Below, in pieces: positions 1 to 8,898 of a stretch of DNA of 64,000 nucleotides (position 1 is the stretch's first letter; each line of letters opens with the position of its first letter). This DNA comes from Clostridium_AD sp050717535 (lineage in GTDB: Bacteria > Bacillota > Clostridia > Clostridiales > Clostridiaceae). The notes under the pieces are model-generated. The model made no database searches, had not been told where the DNA came from, and was given only the letters and a program-made list of their open reading frames with translations. The stretch is taken from positions 31,607 through 95,606 of the forward strand of contig NZ_JBOITM010000075.1 of NCBI RefSeq assembly GCF_050717535.1, given 5' to 3'. The translations under genes were made by a program, and so were the position numbers.

Positions 1-92
1 AGTATATCCTTACTACCTTCAATTGCCTTATTGATATTCTCTGTTGCCTGCTGTTCTGCATCTTTTATACTCTTTATTGCCTCTAATGCCAA
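1..92 (-). CDS. V-type ATP synthase subunit G/H (peripheral stalk), N-terminal part
   Basis: Only the first 30 codons are present; the gene runs off the left edge. The reading frame begins with a TTG codon at 92-90, placed about eight bases after GGTGGTGA at 98-105, and encodes ALEAIKSIKDAEQQATENI, a highly charged Ala/Glu/Lys-rich helix. This matches the start of the small coiled-coil stalk subunit that opens V/A-type ATPase operons in clostridia. In that family it pairs with subunit E to hold the catalytic head still during ion-coupled ATP turnover. The rest of the operon is expected to the left of the window. The subunit letter (F, G or H) varies between naming schemes. Confidence 0.72.
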   Translation of the reverse strand, partial: MALEAIKSIKDAEQQATENINKAIEGSKDI

Positions 93-413
93 AATATCAC
101 CACCTTTTTTCTAAAAAGGGACATGTAAACAAATAGCATGTCAGTATGCTACTCAATTTTTATGTACCTAAATAGGTTTAATGAGTCAGTTCAATTATTA
201 CTACTTTTGATAATAACAAACACTGAATATAATTTGGTATTTATTATTATACTTTATGTAGTATCGAATACAACTTGTATTATACTTAGTATTTTTACAA
301 ATTTCAACTTCTTTTTTTAAATCAATGAATATTCATAAAATTAGCTTAACTTAATATAGTATATATCATTTTAGAGGAAAATATAGTTTTTTTTGTAATT
401 TTATAATATTTTT
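93..413. other. Intergenic region upstream of the V-ATPase operon
   Basis: This 321-base stretch is very AT-rich and separates the end of the radical SAM gene from the divergent-side start of the V-ATPase operon; both genes are on the minus strand. It should carry the promoter of the ATPase operon, but I could not pick convincing -35 and -10 boxes. A 60-codon plus-strand reading frame in it has no ribosome binding site and a low-complexity hydrophobic product, so I do not call it a gene. Confidence 0.4.
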
Positions 414-2159
414 TTATACACAATCTAAAATGGATGTTATATCTACTATATTCTCCTCATCGTTAATATCATAAACTAAATAATGAATTTCTTCACAAAT
501 AGTATTGTTATCTATATATTGTAAGATATCAATCATAAATCTTTCAATATGAATATTATTTGCTTTTTTCATACTATTATTTTCTAAATATTTATCCTTA
601 ATTTCTCTCTCTATTTCTTTATCTATATCCCTAACTAAAAAATCTGGAAGCCATTTCTTTTTGTTATATTTAAGATAGTCATATTTAACAATCTCTTTTA
701 GTGCAAAATCTTCTTGTTTAAGTTTTTCCGCATTAAATTCAATAAATATCCTATAATAATCTACCGAAGAAATTTTCCTTGCTAAACACCCCTTATCATA
801 AAAAAATAATCCTAGCTGGTAATAAAAATCAAAGGGTGTATTAAATTTTCCTACAAAATAAGTTAAAATAGTGCTGAATTTTTGTGAGTTATAGTATTTG
901 TCTACCATTTTCTCTACCCTTTTTAGCTTAACTAACTCGTCATAGCTTATATCCTTAGTTCTTAGAATTTCATAAGGTGAGTAAGGTGAATAGGACATTC
1001 CCCAAATCCCCACTTCATTCATCATGTCTGAACCTTTAAGTAATTTCAAAAATCCTAGTTGTATTACTTCTATATTAAGGCTATAAACATCATTAAAAGA
1101 ATTTCTAAAAGATTCGTAATCTTCTCCGGGAAGACCAGCTATTAAATCTAAATGTTGATTAATAGTCTTTATTGCCTTTACCCTTAGAACCTTTTCCTTT
1201 ATTTCCTCAAAGGTTACAAATCTATTTATATTATTAAGGATTGTAGGATTTGTTGTTTGTACTCCCACTTCAAATTGAAATCTCCCCTTTGGAGCCTTAG
1301 ATAAAACGTCTAACTCCTCATCAGATAATAAATCTGCTGAAATTTCAAAGTGAAAAGTTATTTCCCCTTGTATCTTTAATAAATATTTCCAAATTTCTAT
1401 TGCAAATTTATGATTACAATTAAAAGTTCTATCTACAAACTTTACTAGAGTTACTTTTTTATCAGCAAGAAATTGCAACTCTTTTTTTACTCTTTCAACA
1501 TCTAAAAATCTAGCTCCATGTGAAGTAGAGGAAAGACAATATTTACACTTAAAAGGGCATCCTCTAGATGCTTCATAATAAACTATTTTATTGGTCAACT
1601 CTTCATCATCATTATATGGAAAAATAATCTTATTCATATCCATTAATGGTCTTTCCCCATTGTATTCAACTTTTTCATTTTTCCAATAACACAATCCAAG
1701 TATTTCTCCAATTTTTACATTATTTTCATGTCCATTCCTAGTTTTATCCATATTTTGCTTATCACTTTTCTCACTAGCAATCTTCCACTTAATAAATTCA
1801 CTATATGTTATCTCACCTTCACCTTGAATTACATAATCACCTACATTCTCCACAAGAAAATCTTCACAATTATAACTAACCTCTGGTCCGCCATAAAGTA
1901 TTTCAATCTTACTACTTACAAGTTTTATAAGATTTGCTACCTTCTTAACATACTCAATATTCCAAATATAACATGAGAATGCAACAAGATCTGGTTTGCA
2001 CCGCAAAATCTCCTCTAAAATCCTCTCAATTTGATCATTAATAGAAAACTCCATAATTTCACATTCATAATCTAAATCTTTAGTATATGTTTTTAAATAC
2101 CGTACCGCCAAATTGCTGTGTATATATTTTGCATTAATCCCTACTAATGTTACTTTCAT
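414..2159 (-). CDS. B12-binding domain radical SAM protein (DUF4080 type)
   Basis: 581-residue protein. Residues 1-125 look like a cobalamin-binding Rossmann domain, and C201-x3-C205-x2-C208 (in SRGCPFKCKYC) is the radical SAM [4Fe-4S] motif. A TIM-barrel core follows, and a C-terminal alpha-helical region of about 200 residues fits the DUF4080 group. Family members are cytoplasmic and use S-adenosylmethionine radicals, often for methylation or ring chemistry; the substrate here is unknown. Its start overlaps the end of the upstream methyltransferase-like gene by 26 bases, so the two are probably translated together and may act on one substrate. No biosynthetic cluster surrounds them. Confidence 0.85.
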   Translation of the reverse strand: MKVTLVGINAKYIHSNLAVRYLKTYTKDLDYECEIMEFSINDQIERILEEILRCKPDLVAFSCYIWNIEYVKKVANLIKLVSSKIEILYGGPEVSYNCEDFLVENVGDYVIQGEGEITYSEFIKWKIASEKSDKQNMDKTRNGHENNVKIGEILGLCYWKNEKVEYNGERPLMDMNKIIFPYNDDEELTNKIVYYEASRGCPFKCKYCLSSTSHGARFLDVERVKKELQFLADKKVTLVKFVDRTFNCNHKFAIEIWKYLLKIQGEITFHFEISADLLSDEELDVLSKAPKGRFQFEVGVQTTNPTILNNINRFVTFEEIKEKVLRVKAIKTINQHLDLIAGLPGEDYESFRNSFNDVYSLNIEVIQLGFLKLLKGSDMMNEVGIWGMSYSPYSPYEILRTKDISYDELVKLKRVEKMVDKYYNSQKFSTILTYFVGKFNTPFDFYYQLGLFFYDKGCLARKISSVDYYRIFIEFNAEKLKQEDFALKEIVKYDYLKYNKKKWLPDFLVRDIDKEIEREIKDKYLENNSMKKANNIHIERFMIDILQYIDNNTICEEIHYLVYDINDEENIVDITSILDCV

Positions 2160-2673
2160 CTTCTGATTTTCCTCTCCTTTTACATACCATGTAATAAATA
2201 TTATCTGAATTTTTCAAAGTGGTTATTTTAAAATAAGGTTGTAGAATTCTCATTGTACTTTCTTTAGAATTATTTTTAAATATATTTAAGTCTCTTAAAT
2301 TTATTTGTTTTGTACTTTTATCAGGTAAAAGTATATTAATACTAGAACTAAAAGTATTGAGGAACCCTTTATCTATGTCCCATATATATAAGAGCCCGTC
2401 TTCTTTCAAAAATTTATATATATCTTTTATTAATGTTTTTTTACTCTGTGTCAATTTTATTCCACTTAAAGTAAGAAAAAGCACACAGGTGTCATAAGAC
2501 CCTTCTTTTATTTTGTGCATATCATTTTTACCCTCTACATACTCTACACAACTTCTGTCATCAATATATTGTTTACATATATTGTATATGATTCCATGGT
2601 TAGAAAAACCTATATCCAATAAATTTCCTTTGAAAATTTCTTTCTCTAGATTTATAAAAACCTCCCTTTTCAA
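2134..2673 (-). CDS. Class I SAM-dependent methyltransferase-like protein
   Basis: 179-residue protein. NLLDIGFSNHGI near residues 17-28 resembles the glycine-rich SAM-binding strand (motif I), and YDTCVLFLTLSGI with LKEDGLLYIWDI resemble the later strands of a class I methyltransferase. The motif I loop is degenerate, with fewer glycines than usual, so catalysis is uncertain. The stop overlaps the start of the radical SAM gene by 26 bases, indicating an operon. The role is probably shared with that gene, but this is inference from context only. Confidence 0.55.
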   Translation of the reverse strand: MKREVFINLEKEIFKGNLLDIGFSNHGIIYNICKQYIDDRSCVEYVEGKNDMHKIKEGSYDTCVLFLTLSGIKLTQSKKTLIKDIYKFLKEDGLLYIWDIDKGFLNTFSSSINILLPDKSTKQINLRDLNIFKNNSKESTMRILQPYFKITTLKNSDNIYYMVCKRRGKSEDESNISRD

Positions 2674-2730
2674 TTATTGACCCCCTCGCCAAATATATTT
2701 TACTTGTTTTTAAAATATTCTTCAAAAATA

Positions 2731-2761
2731 AAATAATTCCTCTAAAATAAAGGAATTATTT
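2731..2761 (-). terminator. Rho-independent terminator overlapping the phospholipase-like stop codon
   Basis: The 11-base arms at 2731-2741 and 2751-2761 are perfectly complementary (AAATAATTCCT), with a nine-base loop. Read on the minus strand the hairpin is followed by TATTTTTG. It includes the last codons of the gene ending at 2756. Confidence 0.6.
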
Positions 2762-3466
2762 CTTAATTTGGTTATAAAAATTCAACATTAATCCCGCTGT
2801 AGTCTTTTGTGCTCTTTGAACTATGAGCACAGATATTTTATTATACTTTTCTTCTTTACTTTTTACATTTGCATAATAAATATAAGTTTTATTAGCAAAT
2901 AATGCGTTGTTTTTTATATAGTCTTCTACCTTATCCTCTTGTATTATTTCATTAAAAATGGGAAAAGAATAATCACTCATTAATTTACTTATAATCCAAA
3001 GTTCAAAATTTCTATGACTTTTTAGGAGCTTATTATTCACATGTTGAGGAACTGTAGAATCTTGAACTAAATGGCATGCTGCTCCAAAATAGAACAACGC
3101 TTGCCTATTGTCTCCTTCTTCCACAAATTTCAAAGCAGTTTTATAATATTTTTGAAATTCCGTTAATGCATTTGAAAATCCATAAAGGCCAGTACCTTTT
3201 AAATGATGATAAAAATGATTTGAACTTTTAAAATCTTGATCTGCCCAAGTAACCCCTTTGTTTAATTCTTTTATATGTGATTTGTAGAAACTATGAACTT
3301 CACCGTACCCTTGATTTTTTAATATTTCTATAGCTTGAATATTTATAAACTTATGAACAATACAATGAGTCTTCATAATCTTTTTTTTAATTGGATTTGC
3401 TGCTATCATTAATCCTTTTAGTGTTTTTCCGTAGGTAGCTTCAATTGTTTTCTTCAAACTGTTCAC
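2756..3466 (-). CDS. Zinc-dependent phospholipase C family protein, no signal peptide
   Basis: 236-residue protein. Histidine- and aspartate-rich motifs are ordered as in the alpha-helical zinc phospholipase C domain: THCIVHKFI, WADQDF, NHFYHH and HLVQDSTVPQHVNN. In that family these residues hold three zinc ions. It lacks both the export signal and the N-terminal tryptophan ligand of secreted clostridial alpha-toxins, and there is no C-terminal C2/PLAT domain. It is therefore more likely a cytoplasmic or spore-associated relative than a secreted toxin. It is a single gene with its own terminator. The substrate is unknown. Confidence 0.72.
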   Translation of the reverse strand: MNSLKKTIEATYGKTLKGLMIAANPIKKKIMKTHCIVHKFINIQAIEILKNQGYGEVHSFYKSHIKELNKGVTWADQDFKSSNHFYHHLKGTGLYGFSNALTEFQKYYKTALKFVEEGDNRQALFYFGAACHLVQDSTVPQHVNNKLLKSHRNFELWIISKLMSDYSFPIFNEIIQEDKVEDYIKNNALFANKTYIYYANVKSKEEKYNKISVLIVQRAQKTTAGLMLNFYNQIKK

Positions 3467-3530
3467 CTCTTAATTTAGTATACACTAAATATACTTTGAA
3501 AACATATTATCAAAATATATTTACTCTATT

Positions 3531-4829
3531 TTAGTTCTTTTTGTACAAACCCACAAGTATACTACCTATTAAAGTTAATACAATTGCCATTAGATAATAA
3601 TTGGTTTTTTGCGTTACTGTGCTCATATCAAGACTTTCATTTTTTCCTATACTAATTATATATCCACTTTTAGAGTCTAAAACTATTAAATTGTTAAAGA
3701 ACTTCATACTAGATATATAGTTATCCTTGTAGAAATTGATTTTTTCATTAATAGCACCCGTGCTATTTAAACTGTATATACTATTATCATTCTTTTCATA
3801 GAAATATATACAGTCTTTCTCTCCTAGTATTCCTTTTTGATCAACTGCTAAACTTACTAAACTATCTACTGATTTATGTTGATAAATTGGTGCAGGTGGG
3901 TTTGTTGTGGGATGCTGTTCTAAAATAAATGGTATAGTATTATTATTTGAACCTTTAAATTTAGGAGAATTTATTGGATCTCCACCAGTATAATCTGGAA
4001 AACCATACCATGCGTTTTTTTTAATTTGGTATATATAATCACTGTCTCCTATTACTGGTCTTAGTCCTCTATTCTCCATGCCCCCCACTATGGCTAATAC
4101 CTTGCCCCCCGTATTAAAGTCTATGGACTTTATATTTCTTATGCCCCAAGCAAAATTTCCTTGTGCTCCTGTTTTTAGATTGTAAATTATTATAGATGAA
4201 TTTCCAGGCATATGTTCTGTTATAATTTGTCCCTTAATATTTCTAGTTTTATATGAAACAAATGCTCCTGTTTTTTCTTCTCCAAAATCAGTTCCTTTTA
4301 TAGTTATCCTTTTGGCTGTAATATCATGGTTTTCAGGGTAATCATCTATCCACTGATTGTCCAACCCTACTACTCCAGAGTTTGTTGCTGCCCCTATTGT
4401 AACAAATAGATATTCACCATTAACTCTAATAAAGCTCTTATTATAATCCCCATAATTAGGTATATTTTTAATTATTTCAATATTTTCTTTTGATATTAAA
4501 CTATAAGAATAAACTTTAGTACCTGATGCGTAGTACAATACCCCATTGTTATAATCTAAACTAGTTATAACAAGATTTTTGTTAGTAAATATATTGTATG
4601 CTTTACCATTTTTCTCAATGTACTGTATCTTATCTTTAAATGCTACGTAATAATTACCTTCACTATCTCTCGTAAAATCTACCGCATCACTTAAACCTTT
4701 AAACAATATCTCTGATTTTATAAGTTTATCCTTTACAGTAACCTTATATTCTTTAAAAGAACCCTTCACCGAAAATAATACAAAAGCCATTGTAACTAAA
4801 ATCACAATAAATCCAATGGTCTTCTTCAT
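3531..4829 (-). CDS. Membrane-anchored beta-propeller protein (sugar dehydrogenase-like fold)
   Basis: 432-residue protein. It has an N-terminal hydrophobic anchor (about residues 4-22) and a second hydrophobic segment near the C-terminus (about 408-428, YYLMAIVLTLIGSILVGLY) followed by KKN. The body has repeated beta-strand motifs, with blocks such as WYGFPDYTGGDP and WGIRNIKSIDF that recall the PQQ-dependent soluble glucose dehydrogenase/sorbosone dehydrogenase propeller. The body should face outside, tethered at one or both ends. Catalytic residues could not be verified, so enzyme activity is uncertain. It stands alone between the phospholipase-like and rubrerythrin genes. Confidence 0.55.
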   Translation of the reverse strand: MKKTIGFIVILVTMAFVLFSVKGSFKEYKVTVKDKLIKSEILFKGLSDAVDFTRDSEGNYYVAFKDKIQYIEKNGKAYNIFTNKNLVITSLDYNNGVLYYASGTKVYSYSLISKENIEIIKNIPNYGDYNKSFIRVNGEYLFVTIGAATNSGVVGLDNQWIDDYPENHDITAKRITIKGTDFGEEKTGAFVSYKTRNIKGQIITEHMPGNSSIIIYNLKTGAQGNFAWGIRNIKSIDFNTGGKVLAIVGGMENRGLRPVIGDSDYIYQIKKNAWYGFPDYTGGDPINSPKFKGSNNNTIPFILEQHPTTNPPAPIYQHKSVDSLVSLAVDQKGILGEKDCIYFYEKNDNSIYSLNSTGAINEKINFYKDNYISSMKFFNNLIVLDSKSGYIISIGKNESLDMSTVTQKTNYYLMAIVLTLIGSILVGLYKKN

Positions 4830-4849
4830 ACTCCCCCCCTAAATTATAA

Positions 4850-4887
4850 ATACTCTAATCTATATATATTTATATAAATTAGAGTAT
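4850..4887 (-). terminator. Hairpin terminator downstream of rubrerythrin gene
   Basis: The arms ATACTCTAAT at 4850-4859 and ATTAGAGTAT at 4878-4887 are complementary and enclose an 18-base AT-rich loop that can pair further. It lies between the rubrerythrin stop and the propeller gene's start. The U-run is weak. Confidence 0.4.
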
Positions 4888-4892
4888 ATGTG

Positions 4893-5462
4893 TTAATAAT
4901 CACTAGCAATTCGTATATGATTTCGTTCAACCTCAGCTAAAGCAACAAATGCCTCTTTAACAATTAAACTACTTACTTCTTTTGCATATTTTTCATAAAA
5001 TTTCACAGCATGAGTTTCTTTGTTCTCTGCTAGCTTCATTAAACTTTTGTCGCTTTTATATTTACTATAATCTATATGAACTAATTTAGGTAGTTCATTG
5101 AAGCTTCCTAAATTTTGATTGACTATAGCATGCATCCTTTCAATGTTTGCAAGTGCTACAAAAATTTCTTTTACTTCCATACTATGAGCAAGCTTTGATG
5201 CTGCATTATAAAATTCATAATTGAATGTTTCTAGCTTCATAGCATGGTCTAATATTATTAAAGTATTCTCATCTAAACTTTCAGCATTAACCCTATACTT
5301 TTCTCCTCCAGTTTTTAAATACTTAGCAGTCACACCACAAAAGGGGCAATACTTAATATCTTCCCTTTCATTTTGTTCTAATAAGCTTAGATTATTCATA
5401 CCAAAATTATTTGTAGTTATTTTCATACCACATATCACACATCTCACATTACTAACCCCCAT
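4893..5462 (-). CDS. Rubrerythrin/ferritin-like diiron protein with N-terminal zinc-ribbon-like domain
   Basis: 189-residue protein. The N-terminal half has two cysteine pairs, CVICG near residue 8 and CPFCG near residue 39, typical of a rubredoxin- or zinc-ribbon-like knuckle. It is followed by a four-helix bundle with two ExxH signatures (IERMHA near 127 and VERNHI near 178), plus ENKETHAVKFYEKY between them. These are the ligands of the ferritin-like diiron site. The domain order is reversed relative to classical rubrerythrin, whose rubredoxin domain is C-terminal. The likely role is peroxide reduction or oxygen tolerance in an anaerobe. An AT-rich stretch separates it from the divergent flippase gene. 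Confidence 0.78.
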   Translation of the reverse strand: MGVSNVRCVICGMKITTNNFGMNNLSLLEQNEREDIKYCPFCGVTAKYLKTGGEKYRVNAESLDENTLIILDHAMKLETFNYEFYNAASKLAHSMEVKEIFVALANIERMHAIVNQNLGSFNELPKLVHIDYSKYKSDKSLMKLAENKETHAVKFYEKYAKEVSSLIVKEAFVALAEVERNHIRIASDY

Positions 5463-5677
5463 GATTACCCTTAGAATAGGATCTAATTTTTATTTACAAT
5501 AATATTTAGAACGCATTTAAATATACTAATACAGTTATTTTAACATAAAAAGCCCTCCTAAGCATTTATGTAACGCAATTTATTTTCATGTTCCCATAGA
5601 ATATAATCAGGTCGTTTCACATACTAATTATTAATACCTGTTACTTGCACAAGTTAAAGAACAAGGAGGTGGCTTTT

Positions 5678-7183
5678 ATGCTTAAAGATAATTTCTATAG
5701 AGATTCGATAATACTCACAGTTTCTAATCTTACTGCCGGTATACTCAGATTTATGTTTTCCATTTTACTTTCAAAAAAATTAGGGGCAGAAGGTATGGGT
5801 CTATATAGTCTTGTAATGCCTATTTACGATCTATTTGTTTGCCTTATTTGTGGAGGAATGGTAACCGCTATTTCAAAAGAAGCCTCAGCCTATTATGGAA
5901 TAAATGACTATGGCAACCTGAATAAAACTGTACATACCACCTTAGTCTTTGATTTTATTTTTGCTATATTGATAACAATTTTAGTTTTTCTTTTTTCACC
6001 TTTTATTAGTACATATATAATTAAGGACGTAAGAACGCTTTATTCCCTTTGGGTTATTTGCCCTGCATTAATATTTGTTGCACTCTCTTCTATATATAAA
6101 GGCTATTTCTATGGTATTTCAAATGTTAAAGTACCTGCAATCATAGATATAGTTGAAAAGTTCGTAAGAATGGCTATAATACTAGCATTAATTAATGTTT
6201 TTGCATTAAAAACTATAACTTCTACTGTAACTGCAACTTATATTTCCTTAAGTATTGGAGAATTTATAAGCTTTATTCTATTATTTATATTTTATAATAA
6301 AAGCAAAAATAAATTTAGAAATTACAGAAATAAAACAGAAGGAAGAGCTCAACTTTTATTTAATGTTCTTGTTGTTTCCTTGCCACTAAGCTTAAATGGC
6401 TTTTTAACCACTATTATTTCAGCCCTGTCCACTTTAATCGTGCCTAGGCGACTAGTTTATGCAGGCATAGAATACACAGCGAGCTTAGCTCTAATAGGTA
6501 AATTTTCAGGAATGGCTATGACTATTGTTTTCTTTCCATTTATTATAGTAATGTCCATGGCAACCATGTTAACTCCAGATATTTCTAAAAGTGTTATAAA
6601 AAATGATTATCATTCTTTAGAGAATAGAATAGTAGAGGTTATAAAAATCTCGTTTTTACTTGGTATTTCAACTATGATAGTATGTTTAAGTGCTGGAGAC
6701 TCCCTTGGGAAACTTTTTTTCGACAGATATGACTTAGGTACTTATATACGCCTGGCTGCCCTAAGCGCACCCTTCATGTATATGTCCGGTTCAACCTATG
6801 GAATTTTAAATGGACTTGGCAAACAAAAGGCTCTTTTAATAAATTCAGTAATAACCGCTATTTTACAGCTTATCTTGCTATATGTGCTTCTAGGTATTCC
6901 AAGCATAAATATTTTAGGTTATGGTATAACACTTTTCATAACCTCTGTAGTAAACTTTATACTAAATATTGTTGCAATCAAAGGAAGCTGTTATATTAAA
7001 TTTTCAGCCACAGAACTTTCAATAGATATTTGTCTTAGTATATTTTTATACTTTATATTGAAAATACTAGATAATACTCTACCAAATTCTATATTTATTA
7101 CTAAAAACATATTGATTATTATTACCGGATTCTCCCTTTTATTCTTTTCTATTTTACTCACAAAAAAAAGCAAACAAGCCTAA
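5678..7183 (+). CDS. spoVB: Stage V sporulation protein B-type flippase (MOP superfamily)
   Basis: About 501 residues and 14 predicted membrane helices. The opening SIILTVSNLTAGILRFMFSI, the block LGAEGMGLYSLVMPIYDLF and the internal ISKEAS motif fit the SpoVB/MurJ-like branch of polysaccharide flippases. SpoVB is needed for spore cortex peptidoglycan synthesis, presumably moving lipid-linked precursors across the forespore membrane. I start it at the ATG at 5678, seven bases after AAGGAGGTGG; an in-frame TTG at 5645 lacks a site. It converges with another MOP flippase, and the two share a terminator. The spoVB assignment is by similarity, as several paralogues exist in clostridia. Confidence 0.75.
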   Translation: MLKDNFYRDSIILTVSNLTAGILRFMFSILLSKKLGAEGMGLYSLVMPIYDLFVCLICGGMVTAISKEASAYYGINDYGNLNKTVHTTLVFDFIFAILITILVFLFSPFISTYIIKDVRTLYSLWVICPALIFVALSSIYKGYFYGISNVKVPAIIDIVEKFVRMAIILALINVFALKTITSTVTATYISLSIGEFISFILLFIFYNKSKNKFRNYRNKTEGRAQLLFNVLVVSLPLSLNGFLTTIISALSTLIVPRRLVYAGIEYTASLALIGKFSGMAMTIVFFPFIIVMSMATMLTPDISKSVIKNDYHSLENRIVEVIKISFLLGISTMIVCLSAGDSLGKLFFDRYDLGTYIRLAALSAPFMYMSGSTYGILNGLGKQKALLINSVITAILQLILLYVLLGIPSINILGYGITLFITSVVNFILNIVAIKGSCYIKFSATELSIDICLSIFLYFILKILDNTLPNSIFITKNILIIITGFSLLFFSILLTKKSKQA

Positions 7184-7209
7184 GGCACAAAATAGCCTTA
7201 GACTTGTTT
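7172..7209. terminator. Bidirectional terminator shared by convergent flippase genes
   Basis: Arms 7172-7186 and 7195-7209 pair over 14 of 15 positions (AAACAAG, mismatch, CTAAGGC) around an eight-base loop. A-rich sequence lies to the left and T-rich to the right, so it can stop transcription from both sides. It contains the plus-strand stop codon. Confidence 0.75.
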
Positions 7210-7227
7210 ATTTTGTTATCTATATTT

Positions 7228-8856
7228 CTATCTAATTCTATGTAAAATAGACTTAGGTATAAGTTTTGTAATTTTGCTTGGGAATACCTCCAAATCCTCT
7301 TTAGATATTCCACCTATTATAACTAAGGTGAAGAAATAAGTTAATATGGCAAAAATTATAGCAACTAATATAGCAAAAGCATTAGCAAAATACCCTTCGC
7401 CAGCAAGACTAAATGCAAAATTAAATCCACCATATATTACTTTTGCTATAAGTGCCATAACACCCGAGGCTATTATTGGTTTACTTGCATGACTAAATAG
7501 ATTAGTTTTAACCCTTAGCGCTTTGTTCATTGCATAATAATTCAATATTAAAACTATGCCAAAACTTACTCCATTACCCATAACAGCACCTAATATATTA
7601 AAGCTGGGGATGGCCACAAAAATATAATTAACAATTATTTTCCCTATTAATCCTAATACTGCATAGAAGGTAACTAAATAAAGCTTTCCAATTCCTTGAA
7701 GAATTGAGGTTTGGATAGTAACCACAGCCATGAGTATTATTACCCCGGAACCATATATAAGTAATCTTGATACATCAGAATCATATTGTAGAAGCTCTAT
7801 TATTGGTTTAGCTAAAACTGCAAGTCCAACAGCTGAAGGTACTGCAACTAAAAAACATAGCCTAAAGGCATAATTAACTTTAGATCGAACAGCTTTTTTA
7901 TCCCTAACAGCCATTAAGCTAGATATAGATGGCAGAATAGTTATAGCTAGTGAAGAAATAATAGCTATAGGAACACCTATTAATGTTGTATATTGAGTTA
8001 ATACACCCCATAAAATAGTAACTTGTCTTTCAACAATTCCAGCATCAAACATTCTTGCTTGAACTATCCTTAAATCAATTAGTAAACCAGATTGTTGTAT
8101 TCCTAAACATATAGTCATTGGCATTGCATAACTAAATAGCTTTTTTATTAGTCTTTTAGTAGTCAATCTTTTTATATCTAATTTATTATGTCCTTTGGGC
8201 ACTCTAAAAACTTTATTTTTTTTATAGGCATGAATCATATATGTAACAGCAACTAAGGCTCCTAAAGATGTACCCACCGTACCGCCTGCCGCACCTGCTG
8301 CTATCCCATATTTCATAAAATATGCTGCAAAAACCAAACTAAAAATAGTATTTGCAATTTGCTCTAGTACTTGTGATACAGCTGTTGGAGTCATATTTCC
8401 TCTTCCTTGAAAATACCCTCTATATGCTGATAATACAGATGATACTAAAATAGTTGGAGCAAGGGCCATAATTGCTAGTTTTGCAGTAGCACTTTTGGTT
8501 ATGTTTGCCAGCTGCCCTGCAAAAATAAGCATTAATAATGACATAGTCAGACCTAAAATAAAAAGTAAAAATCTAGCTATTTTAAAAGTCTTCACAGCAT
8601 CTTTGTAATTTCCTATTGCTATGAGCTCTGATACCATCTTGGATATAGCCACAGGAATACCTGCATTTGTTAATACATATATGTATACAAATATAGGATA
8701 TGCACGTGCATATATACCATACCCCTCTCTTCCTAATATTTTAATTAGAAAAGGTACATAGAGTAAGGATATAATCTTAACCATAAAACCTGCCGCAGAT
8801 AATATGGCAAAGCCTTTTGATGTAGATTGTTTTTTTGGATTTGCACTTTCACTCAT
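7228..8856 (-). CDS. MurJ/YtgP-type polysaccharide flippase (MOP superfamily)
   Basis: About 542 residues with roughly 14 membrane helices. The blocks LGREGYGIYARAYPIFVYIY, AGIPVAISKMVSE and YRGYFQGRGNMTPTAVSQVLEQ are typical of the Bacillus YtgP group, one of which works as a lipid II flippase. It probably exports peptidoglycan precursors or another undecaprenyl-linked glycan. I start it at the ATG at 8856, preceded by GAAGGTGATGA; the frame is open 13 codons further without a better site. It lies 42 bases after the pseudouridine synthase gene and is probably cotranscribed with it. Confidence 0.75.
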   Translation of the reverse strand: MSESANPKKQSTSKGFAILSAAGFMVKIISLLYVPFLIKILGREGYGIYARAYPIFVYIYVLTNAGIPVAISKMVSELIAIGNYKDAVKTFKIARFLLFILGLTMSLLMLIFAGQLANITKSATAKLAIMALAPTILVSSVLSAYRGYFQGRGNMTPTAVSQVLEQIANTIFSLVFAAYFMKYGIAAGAAGGTVGTSLGALVAVTYMIHAYKKNKVFRVPKGHNKLDIKRLTTKRLIKKLFSYAMPMTICLGIQQSGLLIDLRIVQARMFDAGIVERQVTILWGVLTQYTTLIGVPIAIISSLAITILPSISSLMAVRDKKAVRSKVNYAFRLCFLVAVPSAVGLAVLAKPIIELLQYDSDVSRLLIYGSGVIILMAVVTIQTSILQGIGKLYLVTFYAVLGLIGKIIVNYIFVAIPSFNILGAVMGNGVSFGIVLILNYYAMNKALRVKTNLFSHASKPIIASGVMALIAKVIYGGFNFAFSLAGEGYFANAFAILVAIIFAILTYFFTLVIIGGISKEDLEVFPSKITKLIPKSILHRIR

Positions 8857-8898
8857 TAAATCATCACCTTCAGTACTAAAATGTTGACTAAACAAACA

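Noticed and set aside
138..320. 60-codon plus-strand frame
   Set aside because: No ribosome binding site, AT-rich low-complexity hydrophobic product, sits in an intergenic region.
3531..4829. Functional PQQ glucose dehydrogenase
   Set aside because: Only the propeller pattern is visible; catalytic residues could not be confirmed and no PQQ genes are near.
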